Source of the DNA: Deltaproteobacteria bacterium
GTDB taxonomy: Bacteria > Myxococcota > Myxococcia > SLRQ01
Reading direction: 5' to 3'
NCBI GenBank assembly: GCA_007128675.1
Contig: SKWY01000487.1
Coordinates: 1 to 7,376, forward strand
Length of the DNA stretch: 7,376 bases
In this document: positions 6,136-7,376 of the stretch, one piece after another
Layout: the number at the start of each line of letters is the position of its first letter
Position numbering within the stretch: position 1 is the first letter of the stretch
The notes under the pieces: generated by a model
The model's input: the letters and a program-made list of their open reading frames with translations, nothing else
Told to the model about the DNA's origin: nothing
Database searches by the model: none
Translations under genes and position numbers: made by a program

Positions 6136-7317
6136 TCAATGAGGCCTTATGAGGAAGAGAAGCTTCTCGAGCCGCCCCCCCAGACCAAAGGCTCGAATGA
6201 GAGCATTGCTGCCCTTCGCATAGTAGGGAGCAATCTTCGCCAGACGATCGACCTTCGACTCGAAACCGGACTGCGACATACCCAAACGACTCTCCACGAT
6301 GTGGAACGGACTCTGGGTGCCCTCTGATGAGTCGCCCTCCTTCGCAAGCCGCGCCAGCGCCTGATCTCGGGTCAACGCCCCCTCTCGAATGTCCACCGAC
6401 AGCTCGTACTCGAGGCGCCCTCCCAGCCCCAACCGATTTGCCGCCTCACCGGCCAGCTCCTTGAGCTCACAGTCGAAGTGGCCACGACCGATGTCGCCGT
6501 CCGGCCTTATCCATCCCGTCTCCCTCTCGAGCAAACGCTTGATCTCCTCTTCATCGTGGGGATGATGCAAAAAGTACATCATAATCTCCGGAACCTCTTC
6601 CAACCGGGAAATAGGCCTCGGCGAGGGTAAAATAAAGCTTCTCTCATTTGCGTTTAGGCCAAGCCAGCGAAAGTAGAGATTCAGCCGGGATATTGTCTTT
6701 TCGAGATTCCTCCTTGCTTCATCTCGTTTGTGTGGCCCAATGCTCTCTAGAACTCTCCTTCGCGCATGCTTCAGGTGGAGCTTATTCAAGAGTTGACCAC
6801 GATCTAGCCCGGCAACTATCTTGGGAATCTTGAACTCGACCGCGACCTTGATACCCAACGCTAGGCCGAGAATACTCGTACAGAGATGACAAGGCGTCGT
6901 TGTGGTCGGTTTACTCAAATAGTTACTGAACAGCTTCCTTACAAGTTCATCTGGCAGGCGCACGGTCTCGTGCTCCACCCCGAGAGCACTTGTCACCCTG
7001 GCGGCGTTCTCCTTCGCGAAGGTGTTCGGCATGAAACCCAAATCCAATGTCAACGCCAAGACTCTAAGCCCGTACTCCTTCGTCAAGGCATGGAGCACGT
7101 ATGCGCCGTCTTTCCCTCCAGATAGACCGACTACGGCGTCATACTCGCATTGACCTTTGACATCGGAGAGTTTTGAAACAAATACTTCTTTCAAAGCGGA
7201 GAAGTCGGTCAGTCGATCCTCGAGCGAGTCCCAGACAGAACAAATGTTACACAGGTTCGTCCCATCGAGCAGCACTCCAGGAAAATCAGATCTTACTATG
7301 CAACGGCGGCAGCGCAT
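6136..7317 (-). CDS. PP-loop ATP pyrophosphatase with Cys-pair motifs
   Basis: A 393-residue protein of the N-type ATP pyrophosphatase fold, which adenylates a carbonyl or similar group and lets a nitrogen or sulfur nucleophile replace AMP. The N-terminus MRCRRCIVRSDFPGVLLDG with C23-N-I-C26 gives two CxxC pairs (C3/C6, C23/C26), probably a zinc knuckle as in N-acetyl sugar amidotransferase (WbpG/PseA-like) relatives. The PP-loop is SGGKDG (66-71), where SGGKDS/T is usual. Further on come PCHLC (C143/C146), a DRGQL segment and HFDC (280-283) followed by REGALTRDQALARL, a C-terminal pattern I associate with this uncharacterised PP-loop branch. ATG 7317-7315 has GGAAG six bases upstream. Tandem TGA codons end the gene; the dikinase ATG is 56 bases further on. 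The role may be amide or thio-group formation; the substrate is unknown. Confidence 0.88.
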   Translation of the reverse strand: MRCRRCIVRSDFPGVLLDGTNLCNICSVWDSLEDRLTDFSALKEVFVSKLSDVKGQCEYDAVVGLSGGKDGAYVLHALTKEYGLRVLALTLDLGFMPNTFAKENAARVTSALGVEHETVRLPDELVRKLFSNYLSKPTTTTPCHLCTSILGLALGIKVAVEFKIPKIVAGLDRGQLLNKLHLKHARRRVLESIGPHKRDEARRNLEKTISRLNLYFRWLGLNANERSFILPSPRPISRLEEVPEIMMYFLHHPHDEEEIKRLLERETGWIRPDGDIGRGHFDCELKELAGEAANRLGLGGRLEYELSVDIREGALTRDQALARLAKEGDSSEGTQSPFHIVESRLGMSQSGFESKVDRLAKIAPYYAKGSNALIRAFGLGGRLEKLLFLIRPH

Positions 7318-7319
7318 TG

Positions 7320-7376
7320 TTAGCTTCCCTCTCTTGACGCGGTTCCCAGCACGTCGGCGATTTTGACACGGAGTTC
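7320..7376 (-). CDS. Possible 3' end of an upstream operon gene
   Basis: From the right edge one minus-strand frame reads 18 codons (ELRVKIADVLGTASREGS) and stops at TAA 7322-7320, two bases before the ATG of the PP-loop gene. Such spacing is what a preceding operon gene would give. All three frames are open over this short stretch, so it is suggestive only, and the product cannot be named. Confidence 0.35.
   Translation of the reverse strand, partial: ELRVKIADVLGTASREGS

Noticed and set aside
6175..6181. Run of seven C (G7 in the PP-loop gene), a possible slippage site
   Set aside because: The frame continues sensibly through it (GLGGRLEKL) to tandem stops 12 codons later, so there is no sign of a shift.

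Overview
The window looks like a piece of a Gram-negative bacterial chromosome of moderately high GC, perhaps a proteobacterium or Myxococcota relative. The basis is the base composition, an exported START-domain protein with a Sec-type signal, and packed genes coupled by ATGA overlaps. There is no rRNA or other marker gene, so the taxonomic guess is weak. I found no tRNA, CRISPR array, transposase or integrase.

Layout, left to right. Positions 1-1302 (+) hold the 3' part of a membrane protein fused to a spermidine-synthase-like methyltransferase-fold domain; its start lies outside the window. It converges, with a 26-base gap, on a minus-strand gene at 1329-2003 for an exported START/SRPBCC lipid-binding-type protein. 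A long near-palindrome (1276-1312) spans the junction. Positions 2004-2330 contain no convincing intact gene. They hold a candidate promoter for the START gene (2066-2094) and a coding-looking minus-strand frame that has lost its start and carries an in-frame stop, possibly a gene remnant.

Positions 2331-7317 form one tight minus-strand cassette, read right to left: a PP-loop ATP pyrophosphatase (7317-6136) with several Cys pairs; a 925-residue PEP-synthase-like dikinase (6079-3302) with the domain order of rifampin phosphotransferase; and a UbiA-family membrane prenyltransferase (3305-2331), which overlaps the dikinase stop codon by ATGA. A short open frame stopping two bases before the PP-loop gene (7376-7320) suggests the operon continues upstream.

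The cassette combines three ATP- or prenyl-dependent activities: adenylation with amide or thiol transfer, phosphoryl transfer from the ATP beta-phosphate to a small molecule, and membrane transfer of an isoprenoid or polyprenyl-linked group. I infer a pathway making a modified lipid, lipid-linked sugar or specialised metabolite. No substrate can be read from the sequence, and I do not recognise the set as a characterised pathway. It is the best candidate here for an undescribed system. The START and SpeE-like genes may be unrelated to it.
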